Shown here: positions 17,345-26,076 of the stretch, piece after piece
How the letters are laid out: the number at the start of each line of letters is the position of its first letter
Position numbering within the stretch: position 1 is the first letter of the stretch
Source: Lientehia hominis
GTDB taxonomy: Bacteria; Bacillota; Clostridia; Lachnospirales; Lachnospiraceae
Assembly (NCBI RefSeq): GCF_021044755.1
Contig: NZ_JAJNOR010000004.1
Span: 1 to 64,000 of the forward strand
DNA length: 64,000 nt
Reading direction: 5' to 3'
The notes under the pieces: generated by a model
Told to the model about the DNA's origin: nothing
Database searches by the model: none
Seen by the model: only the letters and a program-made list of their open reading frames with translations
Position numbers and translations under genes: made by a program

Positions 17345-18736
17345 TTTACACTCCTCCGCCTCTGTTTTCGGTCTGGCGGTCAGTGCCGACAGAGCCTTCC
17401 GGAACTGGAAGGTAAATAATACGGCGGTAAAGGTGACTGCTATAACGTCGGCGATTGGTTCCGCCATATAGACGGCTATGGTCTGGTTCGATCTCAATAT
17501 CTGCGGCAGAACGTAGATAAGAGGGATCAAAAGGATAAACTTTCTGGTCACGGCTACCGCTATGGATGCTTTGGCATTGCCGAGAGAAGTAAAAGTCATC
17601 TGGCAGGCCATCTGGATACCGAACAGGAACATAGAGGCCATATAAACACGGAGAGCCGTCTTAGCGAAGCTTAACAGCGCCGCGTCGGAAGTGAACATGG
17701 CGGCGAACATCTGCGGAAACAGCATGACGCAGGACCAGAGGAGAATGGAATAGGTAAGGCTTGCTTTCAGGAGCAGGTGGAATGTTGCCTTCACCCGGTC
17801 TGATTTTCCGGCGCCGTAATTATAGCTGATAATGGGCTGGGCGCCCTGACCCAGTCCCTGGAGAGGCAGCATGGCAAACTGCATGACGCTTGTCAGTATA
17901 GTCATGGCTCCTACTGCGATATCACCGCCGTACTTCAAAAGAGAGGAATTAAAGCAGACGGAGATAACACTTTCACTGGCCTGCATGATGAAGGTCGCCA
18001 GACCGAGGGCCAGGCTGGGCAGGATGATCTTCCGGCTTAGACCAAGATATCTTTTTTTGATTTTAAGAATGGTCTTTTTTCCAAACAGGAAAGCCATTAC
18101 CCAGATACAGGAAACAGCCTGGGAAAGAATCGTAGCCAAAGCGGCGCCCTGGACTCCGAGCCCGAATCCAAAGATGAAGATCGGATCCAGCACGATGTTG
18201 CAGACGGCTCCGATGAGGACAGAGAGCATTCCGGTCTTGGCAAAGCCCTGAGCTGTGATAAAAGCGTTCATTCCCAGGGTCAGCTGGACGAATATCGTAC
18301 CAACAGCATAGATATTCATGTAGCTGACGCCATAATCGATGGTGTTTTCACTGGCTCCGAAAGCCAGAAGGAAATCTCTGTTCCAAAGAAGGAGAATGGC
18401 TGTCAGAATGAGAGAGATCAGTATCTGAAGGGAAAAACAATTGCCCAATGTTTTCTCCGCGGATTCCATGTCTCCTCTGCCCATGAAAATAGAAGCTCTG
18501 GGAGATCCGCCGTTGCTGACTAGGGCGGCGAAAGCGGCGACGATCATAATGAGGGGCATACAGACGCCTACGCCGGTCAGGGCCATGGCTCCCACATTGG
18601 GAATATGCCCGATATACATACGGTCTACGATGTTATAAAGCATATTGATGAGCTGCGCGGCTACCGTGGGCAATGCGAGACGCCACAATAATTTACCTAC
18701 CGGTTCTGTTCCTAAAAAATTCTTCGTGTCATTCAT
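17342..18736 (-). CDS. MATE family efflux transporter (MarR-linked)
   Basis: This 464-residue, 12-helix MATE transporter begins NDTKNFLGTEPVGKLLWRLALP, a start typical of the NorM/DinF group. PTVAAQLINMLYNIVDRMYIGHIP shows the conserved first helices. ATG 18736 lies one base after the MarR stop and its GGAAAGGAAG site is inside the marR end, so translation is probably coupled to the regulator. Regulation by the neighbouring MarR protein and export of a toxic compound are inferred from context. The stop codon lies within the right end of the repeat element at 16807-17344. Confidence 0.92.
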   Translation of the reverse strand: MNDTKNFLGTEPVGKLLWRLALPTVAAQLINMLYNIVDRMYIGHIPNVGAMALTGVGVCMPLIMIVAAFAALVSNGGSPRASIFMGRGDMESAEKTLGNCFSLQILISLILTAILLLWNRDFLLAFGASENTIDYGVSYMNIYAVGTIFVQLTLGMNAFITAQGFAKTGMLSVLIGAVCNIVLDPIFIFGFGLGVQGAALATILSQAVSCIWVMAFLFGKKTILKIKKRYLGLSRKIILPSLALGLATFIMQASESVISVCFNSSLLKYGGDIAVGAMTILTSVMQFAMLPLQGLGQGAQPIISYNYGAGKSDRVKATFHLLLKASLTYSILLWSCVMLFPQMFAAMFTSDAALLSFAKTALRVYMASMFLFGIQMACQMTFTSLGNAKASIAVAVTRKFILLIPLIYVLPQILRSNQTIAVYMAEPIADVIAVTFTAVLFTFQFRKALSALTARPKTEAEECK

Positions 18737-18737
18737 T

Positions 18738-19184
18738 TTACGGCTGCTTCCTTTCCAAACCAATGATTGTATTATTTATGATTCTTTCATTTAGTATCAT
18801 ATACTGACGGCATTCTTCCGGAGAAAATCCGGCAAATATCTGTTCCAGAAACCGTCCCCTGGCTTTTTCCAGCTCTTTTATCAGAGGAGACGCTTCCGAA
18901 GTCAGAGAAAGATGGATATAACGCCGGTCCTTTTTATCCGGTGTCCGATAGAGAAGCGACTTCTGGATGAGAGCCTCCACACCCTGAGAGACATTTCCCT
19001 TTGGCAGCATCCGTATTTCTGAAATATCCCCGGCTGTATCCTTTCCAGGATTGTTGTGAAGAAAACTGATGATATTGACCTCAATCTGCGTGAGATGATA
19101 CGCCTCACAGACGTCTTTTAGACAAAGTTCATATAACTTGATCATCCTCCGGACGGATAATAGAATTTCCGTATTTTGATTCAT
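18738..19184 (-). CDS. MarR family transcriptional regulator
   Basis: This winged-helix regulator of about 148 residues contains the MarR core: LTQIEVNIISFLHNNPGKDTA, then the recognition helix KGNVSQGVEALIQKSLLYRTPDKKDRRYI. It ends one base before the MATE gene. Three in-frame ATGs exist (19202, 19193, 19184). The third has GGAAGG about 10 bases upstream and is preferred; the first would add six residues. Palindromes between the promoter and the start (19214-19243) are likely operators for autorepression (inference). Confidence 0.9.
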   Translation of the reverse strand: MNQNTEILLSVRRMIKLYELCLKDVCEAYHLTQIEVNIISFLHNNPGKDTAGDISEIRMLPKGNVSQGVEALIQKSLLYRTPDKKDRRYIHLSLTSEASPLIKELEKARGRFLEQIFAGFSPEECRQYMILNERIINNTIIGLERKQP

Positions 19185-19213
19185 ATGGTCCATACCTTCC
19201 ATCTACACTATTT

Positions 19214-19243
19214 AGTTCTATTAAGAACTGTTTTATATAAAAC
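19214..19243 (-). promoter_or_regulatory. Palindromic operator sites for MarR
   Basis: Two adjacent perfect inverted repeats: AGTTCT-ATTA-AGAACT (19214-19229) and GTTTTATATAAAAC (19230-19243). They sit just downstream of the -10 box, where a repressor would block transcription of marR-MATE. Confidence 0.6.
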
Positions 19244-19244
19244 T

Positions 19245-19272
19245 ATTATACCTTATATGTACCTGGTGTCAA
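19245..19272 (-). promoter_or_regulatory. Sigma-A promoter for marR-MATE
   Basis: On the minus strand, TTGACA (19272-19267) and TATAAT (19250-19245) are both consensus, spaced by 16 bp, and followed by the palindromic operators. Confidence 0.75.
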
Positions 19273-19290
19273 GAAGAACGTGCATTTGAT

Positions 19291-19412
19291 ATACCTTTCA
19301 AACAAACGTATCTCTATAACTAGATGGGGCAGGTGGAAATCCGCTTCCATCCGCCGATCCTGAATTGGAGCTAATTAAAAAAGATTCCTAAAAGTACCCT
19401 ATATTATGCTTT
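19291..19412. repeat. Short copy of the bracketed repeat element
   Basis: The left block 19291-19307 is identical over 17 bases to 16807-16823. The right block 19370-19412 matches 17302-17344 at all but about five of 43 positions. The interior is only ~60 bases and holds one hairpin (19328-19355, GGTGGAA/TTCCATC). The element ends just before the LysR stop codon, as the long copy ends at the MATE stop codon. Confidence 0.6.
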
Positions 19413-19419
19413 ACATCTT

Positions 19420-20301
19420 TTACTTTTCTGCAATATCCTGCATTTTAAGAAGAAACCTTTCTTTGGCTTTCGTGAACACCTGATATTTCTTCCATGCGAG
19501 ACTCATTTCTATTTCTATTCGATTGGACAGAGGCCTAAAGCATAGGTTGCTGTCGCCGGTCACATTGATGATCTTGTCTAAACAGACTGCGTATCCAATG
19601 CCCTCGTCCACCATAAGTGAACCGTTAAATAAAAGATTGTAGGAGGCGACGATATTCAGCTTATCTTCTGTACAGCCAAGCAGTGTTTGTACGTTCAAAT
19701 CGTTCCGCATCTGCCTTGAGACGATCAGCGGTTTGTCCCACAAATCCTCCGGCGCGATGACATCCTTATCGGCAAGCGGATCGTCCTTTCGCATCATGAC
19801 CCCATAAATATCTTCACAGGGAAGCGGAAGGCGTTCGTATTTTGAGGAATCAATTTCGCCAAACAGCAGTGCGAAGTCAATAAGTCCGCGGTCGAGACTT
19901 TCGAGCACAGACGATTTGTCGCCGCTGATGATGTGAACGTGAACCAGCGGATACTCCGTCTGCAGGGAGCGGGCTATCCGTGCGATACAGCGAACACTGT
20001 CAGTTTCCCCGGCGCCAATGGTAATATCGCCTGCTATCGTTTCATCGGACAAGGATATCTCATCCTGGGCCTTCTTAACGAGCTCGGTGATTTCCTCCGC
20101 GCGTTTGCGGAGAATCATCCCCTCTTCGGTCAGGGTGATTTTGCGATTACTGCGGATGAAAAGCTGCTTGCCCAATTCCTCCTCCATATCCCTGAGCTGC
20201 CTGGACAGAGTGGGCTGGGAAAGATGCAGTGCCTCGGCGGCGCCAGAAATGCTTTGCTCCCGAGTGACAGCCAAAAAGTATTGTAAAACACGAAATTCCA
20301 T
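19420..20301 (-). CDS. LysR family transcriptional regulator
   Basis: This 293-residue regulator has an N-terminal winged helix (VLQYFLAVTREQSISGAAEAL, then LSQPTLSRQLRDMEEELG) and a C-terminal effector-binding domain of periplasmic-binding-protein type. AGGAGG lies before the ATG. It is transcribed away from operon A. A 23-bp element in the divergent intergenic region recurs in front of operon B, so it probably controls both operons and itself. The inducer is unknown; the operon contents suggest an amino acid, amide or sulfur compound. Confidence 0.93.
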   Translation of the reverse strand: MEFRVLQYFLAVTREQSISGAAEALHLSQPTLSRQLRDMEEELGKQLFIRSNRKITLTEEGMILRKRAEEITELVKKAQDEISLSDETIAGDITIGAGETDSVRCIARIARSLQTEYPLVHVHIISGDKSSVLESLDRGLIDFALLFGEIDSSKYERLPLPCEDIYGVMMRKDDPLADKDVIAPEDLWDKPLIVSRQMRNDLNVQTLLGCTEDKLNIVASYNLLFNGSLMVDEGIGYAVCLDKIINVTGDSNLCFRPLSNRIEIEMSLAWKKYQVFTKAKERFLLKMQDIAEK

Positions 20302-20368
20302 CGTTGAAGCCTCCTTTCTGATGACATCAGTTTAGCACAAACATATATGCCTGTAAAGCAGAGAAGAA

Positions 20369-20413
20369 TATTTAATATAAGTATTTGCTATTGTAAATGA
20401 CCGCTGATACAAT
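20369..20413 (+). promoter_or_regulatory. Operon A promoter with shared LysR-type element
   Basis: A 23-bp element (20369-20391, ending AAGTATTTGCTAT) is identical to 26871-26893. It contains the -35 box TTGCTA (20385-20390) and an AATA-N4-TATT dyad. TACAAT at 20408-20413 is 17 bp downstream. This is the typical place for LysR activation. Confidence 0.75.
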
Positions 20414-20450
20414 AAAATCAAATCTGGATGACGAGGAAGGGGTGTAGGAA

Positions 20451-21545
20451 ATGCATAAGATAATATTAGCGATGCTCATACCGGGCTTATTCATAATGAT
20501 GCTGATGGCGGGGTGCGGTACAGCAAAGCAAAGTACGCCGGCGCCGGACAGGATTCCACAGAAGAGCGGGATTAAGACAGAAGAAACGGCCATACCCCTT
20601 ACTTCTGAAATGAGAGAAGTAGAGGATGGTTTTTTCGCTGTGAGGTTCGAGGGTGACGATGGGTTTGACGCCTTTCTTGACGCGGGCGGTGCGTCTTCCG
20701 ACTCCGGAGTCGCGGAATTTTTGTCCTTTCATCTAATGACGGATTTTAACTTTTCAGCCAGCCGGTTTGGGTGCAGTACCATAGCGGTAGAAAGTCCCGA
20801 GGGAGACCGGCTTTTTGGAAGGAACTTTGATTGGCAGGCCTGCGACGCACTGGTGGTGTCCTCCAGGCCCGATAAGGGATACGCTTCCATCTCTACCGTA
20901 AACATGGATTTTGTCAGTGAGAGCGGCGGTACGATCGGCAACGCTCTGCAATTAAACGACGTCCTTACGCTCGCCGCGCTGTATGCTCCGCTGGACGGCA
21001 TGAACGAAGCGGGGCTCGCGGTATCAGTCAACATGATACAGGATACGGCGACCATCGATCAGAATACGGACAAACCCGATATCACTACTACCACAGCTAT
21101 TCGCCTTTTGTTGAATCAGGCGGCAAATGTGGAGGAGGCGCTGGAGCTCCTGGGTCAATATGATATGCATGCCTCCATGGATATGACGGTCCATTTCGCA
21201 TTGGCGGACGGCCATGGCCGCAGCGCGGCGGTCGAGTATGTGGATAATGAAATGGTTGTGACCGAGACGCCGGTGGTGACAAATTTCTATTTTGCCGATG
21301 GAGAGAAAAAGGGGATAGGCACGGTCCAGTCTCACGAGCGGTATGAGCTTCTGAATCAAAGGCTGTCTGAACGGCAGACCATGGATATGCAGGAGGTCCG
21401 CGACGCTTTGGACAGCGTGAGCAAGGATAATTTCGGGGAGTTTGAATCCACCGAATGGAGTATTGTATTCAATCTGAACAGCGGCATGATTCACTATTAC
21501 CACCGTGAAAACTATGAGAACCGCTATACATTCCAGATTCAGTAA
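20451..21545 (+). CDS. Ntn-type linear amide hydrolase lipoprotein (C45/choloylglycine hydrolase-like)
   Basis: This 364-residue protein has a lipoprotein signal (hydrophobic residues 3-20, lipobox LMAGC, Cys22). The mature domain has RFGCST with a candidate nucleophile Cys108, then GRNFDWQ and ALYAPLDGMNEAGLAVSVNM, as in penicillin-acylase, bile-salt-hydrolase and acyltransferase relatives of the Ntn-hydrolase fold. It probably cleaves an N-acyl or linear amide bond outside the membrane. The substrate is not predictable. In classical Ntn enzymes the catalytic Cys becomes N-terminal, so processing between Cys22 and Cys108 is a question. It is the first gene of operon A. Confidence 0.75.
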   Translation: MHKIILAMLIPGLFIMMLMAGCGTAKQSTPAPDRIPQKSGIKTEETAIPLTSEMREVEDGFFAVRFEGDDGFDAFLDAGGASSDSGVAEFLSFHLMTDFNFSASRFGCSTIAVESPEGDRLFGRNFDWQACDALVVSSRPDKGYASISTVNMDFVSESGGTIGNALQLNDVLTLAALYAPLDGMNEAGLAVSVNMIQDTATIDQNTDKPDITTTTAIRLLLNQAANVEEALELLGQYDMHASMDMTVHFALADGHGRSAAVEYVDNEMVVTETPVVTNFYFADGEKKGIGTVQSHERYELLNQRLSERQTMDMQEVRDALDSVSKDNFGEFESTEWSIVFNLNSGMIHYYHRENYENRYTFQIQ

Positions 21546-21562
21546 GGAAGGAGGTGTGCTCA

Positions 21563-22933
21563 ATGAACTGTCTGAAGCTGCTCTGGGGTTTGTATTCTAT
21601 TAAGCGCAACGAGAGGAAAACCTATACCCAGATTCAAAATTTACAGGAAAAGAAACTACGGAAGATGCTGCAATTTGCCTATGGGCATTCTGTGCATTAC
21701 CGCAGAACCTTTGAAGCGGCGGGAATTACCAAAGACCACATTGAATCTGCGCCGCTCCGGGCGTTTCCCACTCTCAGCAAAGCGGAGCTTTTAGACAATT
21801 TCGACGAGCTGATTACCGTCTCCGGCCTGACCCAGGAAGAAATGCGCCGGTTTGACGCGGAGGAAACCGTGGACCGTAAGCCATTCAAGGGGAAGTATCA
21901 TGTGGTACACTCCTCCGGCAGCACAGGAAAGCCCGGGTATTTTCTGTATGATACGCCCGCATGGAACTGTATGCTGCTGGGCATTATCCGCGGCGCACTT
22001 TGGGGGATGTCCATGCCGCAGATTCTAAAGCTGCTGGCTTGCGGGCCCCGTATTGTGTACTTGGCCGCTACTGACGGCCGTTATGGCGGAGCCATGGCGG
22101 TGGGCGACGGCATTGACGGCATTCATGCAAGCCAACTGTATCTGGATATCAAAACCCCTCTGTCCGAATGGATCCGGCAGATCGGCGTATTCAAACCGAA
22201 TATCATCATCGGCTATCCTTCCGCTGTCAAAATTCTCGCCGAGCTTGTGGAGCGCGGAGAGATACACATGAAGGTCATCCGGGTGATCTCCTGTGGAGAA
22301 CCTCTTGGGAGCAGCCTGCGTCATTATATTGAAACCGTGTTTCACACACAGGCAGTCAACTTCTATGGCGCAAGTGAATCCCTGGCATTGGGCGCGGAGC
22401 TCGACCCTACGGAAGGTATGATTCTTTTTGACGACATGAATCTGATCGAGGCGACGGACAGCGGTATCTACCTGACTTCCTTATATAACTTTGCACAGCC
22501 CCTGATTCGATATCATATTTCTGACAATCTGATCCTCCAAAAGCCGGAGACTGGCAGCCGCTGTTCTTTTCTCCGCGCATCCGGTCTTTTGGGAAGGAAC
22601 GAGGATATTCTGTGGTTTACCGACGGCAGCGGACACCGGGAGTTTTTGCATCCGCTCGCCATTGAAGGATTCTGCATAGAAGGACTCTTGGATTATCAAT
22701 TCAGGCAGCTCAGTGAGGACGCATTTGAGATGCTGGCTGAGACTTCCCTGACGGCTTCCAGGGATGTGATCCGGACAGAGATGCTGAAACAGATGCGCTG
22801 CATTCTGGAGGAGAAAAAGCTTTCCTGTGTGCAGTTTTATGTGCGGTTTGTGGATGAAATCCAGCCGGATCCGAAGACCGGTAAAAAAAGGCTGATCGTA
22901 AAAGAAATGCAGAAAGAGAGGGTTTGCTCATGA
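21563..22933 (+). CDS. PaaK/CapK-like adenylate-forming enzyme
   Basis: This 456-residue protein belongs to the phenylacetate-CoA ligase/coenzyme F390 synthetase branch of adenylate-forming enzymes. VVHSSGSTGKPGYF (about 113-126) is the ATP-binding P-loop, NFYGASESLALGAE is the adenine-binding segment, and a C-terminal lid ends in KTGKKRLIVKE. It should activate a carboxylate as acyl-AMP, and possibly form a CoA or other thioester; the acid is unknown. ATG 21563 has GGAAGGAGG upstream and is preferred over the in-frame GTG at 21554. It overlaps the ABC gene by ATGA. Confidence 0.8.
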   Translation: MNCLKLLWGLYSIKRNERKTYTQIQNLQEKKLRKMLQFAYGHSVHYRRTFEAAGITKDHIESAPLRAFPTLSKAELLDNFDELITVSGLTQEEMRRFDAEETVDRKPFKGKYHVVHSSGSTGKPGYFLYDTPAWNCMLLGIIRGALWGMSMPQILKLLACGPRIVYLAATDGRYGGAMAVGDGIDGIHASQLYLDIKTPLSEWIRQIGVFKPNIIIGYPSAVKILAELVERGEIHMKVIRVISCGEPLGSSLRHYIETVFHTQAVNFYGASESLALGAELDPTEGMILFDDMNLIEATDSGIYLTSLYNFAQPLIRYHISDNLILQKPETGSRCSFLRASGLLGRNEDILWFTDGSGHREFLHPLAIEGFCIEGLLDYQFRQLSEDAFEMLAETSLTASRDVIRTEMLKQMRCILEEKKLSCVQFYVRFVDEIQPDPKTGKKRLIVKEMQKERVCS

Positions 22934-23688
22934 AAGAAATTCTTTTGCAGGGAAAAGAAATCAGCAAAGTATTTGTAGGAGGCGGGGAAAACGTGCCGAT
23001 TCTGAATCGCGTAAACGTCCGGATTTTTAAAGGCGACTTTACCGTGATCATGGGGGCATCCGGCGCGGGGAAATCCACACTCTTATATTCACTCTCCGGC
23101 ATGGACGATATTACAGGTGGAAGAGTGGAATACAAGGGCAGGAAAATCAACGGACTTTCGGAAAAGGAGACGGCACGGCTTCGGGCGAATGAATTCGGCT
23201 TTGTATTTCAGCAGACTCATTTGGTGAGTAATCTGACCCTGTATGAAAATATCCTGGTCGCAGGGTATGTGGGGAAATGCAGGCCAAAAGAAGTGAGGCG
23301 TAAGGCATTGGCGCTTCTCGCACAGATGCGTGTGGGCGAAGCAAAAAACCGGCTTCCGTCTCAGGTCTCCGGTGGCGAAGCACAGAGAGCGGCCATAGCC
23401 AGAGCTGTAATCAATGATCCCGGTCTGATTTTCGCCGATGAGCCGACAGGTGCACTCAACAAGGCGGGCAGCGAAGAGGTTCTTAACCTGCTGTCCGCTT
23501 TGAGTGAAGCCGGACAGAGTATTCTGATGGTCACCCATGACGTTCGGGCGGCTGTCCGCGGTTCCCGTATTCTATACATGGAGGACGGCAGCATTGCGGA
23601 TGAACTGACGCTGCCTGCTTACCGTGCGGCTGATGCGAAGGAACGCGAAGAGAAAGTGACGAGGTGGCTTTCCTCTTTGCAGTGGTAA
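22930..23688 (+). CDS. ABC transporter ATP-binding protein (MacB/LolD type)
   Basis: This 252-residue ATPase has Walker A GASGAGKST (near 43-51), Q-loop FVFQQTHLV, signature VSGGEAQRAAIARA, Walker B LIFADEPTGAL and the switch histidine in VTHD. The DEPTGAL form and the FtsX-type partner downstream place it in the MacB/LolD/BceA group, which exports or extracts lipids, peptides or lipoproteins rather than importing solutes. The ATG overlaps the stop of the ligase gene. Confidence 0.92.
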   Translation: MKEILLQGKEISKVFVGGGENVPILNRVNVRIFKGDFTVIMGASGAGKSTLLYSLSGMDDITGGRVEYKGRKINGLSEKETARLRANEFGFVFQQTHLVSNLTLYENILVAGYVGKCRPKEVRRKALALLAQMRVGEAKNRLPSQVSGGEAQRAAIARAVINDPGLIFADEPTGALNKAGSEEVLNLLSALSEAGQSILMVTHDVRAAVRGSRILYMEDGSIADELTLPAYRAADAKEREEKVTRWLSSLQW

Positions 23689-23703
23689 AGGGGGATATGA
23701 TAT

Positions 23704-26055
23704 ATGGAAGTGAAAATCTTGCTGAAAGCAGGAATCAAGCAGCACAGGGGCGTCCTCGCCGGAATTTTCGTCTTGGTCCTGCTGGTATCCCTTTTTCTGG
23801 GTACCGTGCTGACTGTGTGGACGAATTCCGGCAGCTATATGCGGCATGAGTTAAACCGTGCGGGTTTTGGCGGGCTGACCGCATGGGTATCCGGTGCTCC
23901 AGACGTGAACGCCCTGGCAGGCCAGGCTGCAGCGCTTCATGACGTGGAACGGGTGGAGGTTCAGAGACTTATTTTTTCGAACTATATCACAAACGGGCAG
24001 GAGTCGGACAGCGAGGGTCAGCTCATCTCTGTGGCCTCCGGAGATCGCCGTTACCGCTTTTTTACCGACGACTTGACCGGATACCTTGATGAGTTGCCTG
24101 AGATTGCGACTGGCGAGGTATATGTTTCGCCCTCTCTTATTTCGATGTTCGATGTGAAAATCGGCGATGCCATAGACTTTCCCCTTGCCCGAAACGGCGG
24201 GACTGTATCTCTTACAGTAACAGGCTTTTACGAGGATCCGTTTATGGGCAGCTCAATGATTGGTATGAAGAGTTTCCTCATTTCAGGTGATGAGGCCGAT
24301 GAGATGCTGCAGGTGATACAAAACGCGGGAATCGATGCGCTGGCCCGGAGCGGCGCGATGCTTCATCTGTTCCAGCGAGAAGACAGCACGGCGGCTATCG
24401 CTGAGCTCAATGGCTCGCTGAACGAGAACACCAGCCTGCCGGAGTTTACTGAATTTGTACACAGCTCGGATGCGGTCTCTGGCTTTATGCTCATCCTGCA
24501 AAACGCGTTCTGCGGTCTGCTGCTGGCTTTCGTGCTGGTGCTGCTCTTTGTGGTTTTCGCTGTGTTGGGTCACAGTATTGCCAGCGCCATAGAGGCAGAT
24601 ACCGTTCGCATGGGTGTCCTCAAGACCGCCGGATTCACCAGCAGTATGCTGCGCCGGATACAGCTGCTGCAATATGCCGCAGCTATCCTGCCAGGAATGC
24701 TGCTGGGTATTTTGCTGACCCGGCCTGCGAGCAGACTCGTCAGCAGTGCAACAATCACGACTACAGGACTGCGCGTTCCGGCGGATGTGCCGCTTGGCTT
24801 GTGCCTTGGGGCGTTTGCGGCGATCTTGCTGCTGCTTGCCGCGTTTATTTTACTAAAAACTGCACGAATCAGCCGCATCATGCCGATGAAAGCCATTCGC
24901 GGGGATATGGAGAGATCTCCCTTTCGTCCGGAAAAATGGCCTGCAGTCAACGGAGAGAACCTCAGTATTTCCCTTGCTGTCCGGCAGCTTGCAACGGGCA
25001 GACGAAAATATCTGAGCGCCTGTGTTACGGCGATTTTACTGGTATTCTTTGTCTCGATGATCGTGCGGATGAACGCCTGGCTGGGCGCGGACGGAAAGGG
25101 AATGATGGATGCTTTTAACCCTGCGGATCATGACATCGGCATTCAATCCTTCGGTGAACTGACACGAGAGGAAATGGAACGGATGATTCTTGAGCACACA
25201 GGTATTACAGACACCTATGTTTTGGCCATGCCCGGCGTGACCGTAAACGGCGTGGATTTTACTGCCAACGTCATTGACGAACCGGAGCGCTTTCATCTCA
25301 TGGAGGGCAGAACATGTCTGAACGGAGACGAGATCGTCATTACGGAATTTGTGGCGGCGGATTTGGGCGTAGCGGTGGGAGACTCGCTCACGGTAGGCGC
25401 CGATCTTGGCATCGCAGAGTATGTCGTCTCCGGCATTTACTCCTGCGCCAATGATATGGGACAGAACGTTGGCATGAGCCGGGAGGGATATTTAAAGATT
25501 GGATACGATTCCCCCAATCTTTGGTGCCGGCATTATTTTCTCGCGGATTCCTCCAAAAAAGTTGCAATTACCGGCAAGCTGGAAGCGGCTTATGGCGGTG
25601 ACGTGCACATCCACGAAAATACCTGGCCGGGACTGTTCGGCATTATTTCCGCCATGGAGGCGCTCCTGTCATTCCTGTACATCATAGTCGTTTTTTTCAT
25701 TCTGGTCGTCACGGTGATGACCGGAAGCAGAATACTTTCGGCGGAAAGGCGGGATACCGGTATCTATAAGGCTGTCGGAGTTACGGACAGGCGGCTTCGC
25801 ATCTCCTTTTCCCTGCGCTTTGGAATTGCCGCGCTGGCCGGGTCGATCATCGGCGCTGCTTTGGCGTCTGTTTTCACAGATCCTCTGGTAAGCGCTGTTA
25901 TGAAGCTGGCCGGTATCAGCACTTTCGCATCCAGGCTGGACGCGGCCTCTGCTTTGCTGCCGGTCGTGGCTGTTGTTACACTGTTTGCAGGTTTTGCCTA
26001 TCTTGCGGCAGGCAGAATCAAACGCACGGATTTGACCATATTGATCACAGAATAA
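23704..26055 (+). CDS. FtsX-type ABC transporter permease
   Basis: This 783-residue permease has two FtsX-type units: one helix at 15-38, a large extracellular domain, three helices near 260-290, 322-345 and 362-388, a fifth near 435-455, a second extracellular domain, and three helices near 645-677, 705-725 and 750-773. The layout resembles LolC/MacB-like exporters or antimicrobial-peptide detoxification permeases. It pairs with the ATPase 15 bases upstream. A GGGGGAT site precedes the ATG. Confidence 0.88.
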   Translation: MEVKILLKAGIKQHRGVLAGIFVLVLLVSLFLGTVLTVWTNSGSYMRHELNRAGFGGLTAWVSGAPDVNALAGQAAALHDVERVEVQRLIFSNYITNGQESDSEGQLISVASGDRRYRFFTDDLTGYLDELPEIATGEVYVSPSLISMFDVKIGDAIDFPLARNGGTVSLTVTGFYEDPFMGSSMIGMKSFLISGDEADEMLQVIQNAGIDALARSGAMLHLFQREDSTAAIAELNGSLNENTSLPEFTEFVHSSDAVSGFMLILQNAFCGLLLAFVLVLLFVVFAVLGHSIASAIEADTVRMGVLKTAGFTSSMLRRIQLLQYAAAILPGMLLGILLTRPASRLVSSATITTTGLRVPADVPLGLCLGAFAAILLLLAAFILLKTARISRIMPMKAIRGDMERSPFRPEKWPAVNGENLSISLAVRQLATGRRKYLSACVTAILLVFFVSMIVRMNAWLGADGKGMMDAFNPADHDIGIQSFGELTREEMERMILEHTGITDTYVLAMPGVTVNGVDFTANVIDEPERFHLMEGRTCLNGDEIVITEFVAADLGVAVGDSLTVGADLGIAEYVVSGIYSCANDMGQNVGMSREGYLKIGYDSPNLWCRHYFLADSSKKVAITGKLEAAYGGDVHIHENTWPGLFGIISAMEALLSFLYIIVVFFILVVTVMTGSRILSAERRDTGIYKAVGVTDRRLRISFSLRFGIAALAGSIIGAALASVFTDPLVSAVMKLAGISTFASRLDAASALLPVVAVVTLFAGFAYLAAGRIKRTDLTILITE

Positions 26056-26076
26056 ATCTAATGGGAGGAATAAATA

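Noticed and set aside
16659..17419. Several short open frames in the region before the MATE gene
   Set aside because: They overlap each other and the hairpins, lack ribosome binding sites and have no recognisable domains.
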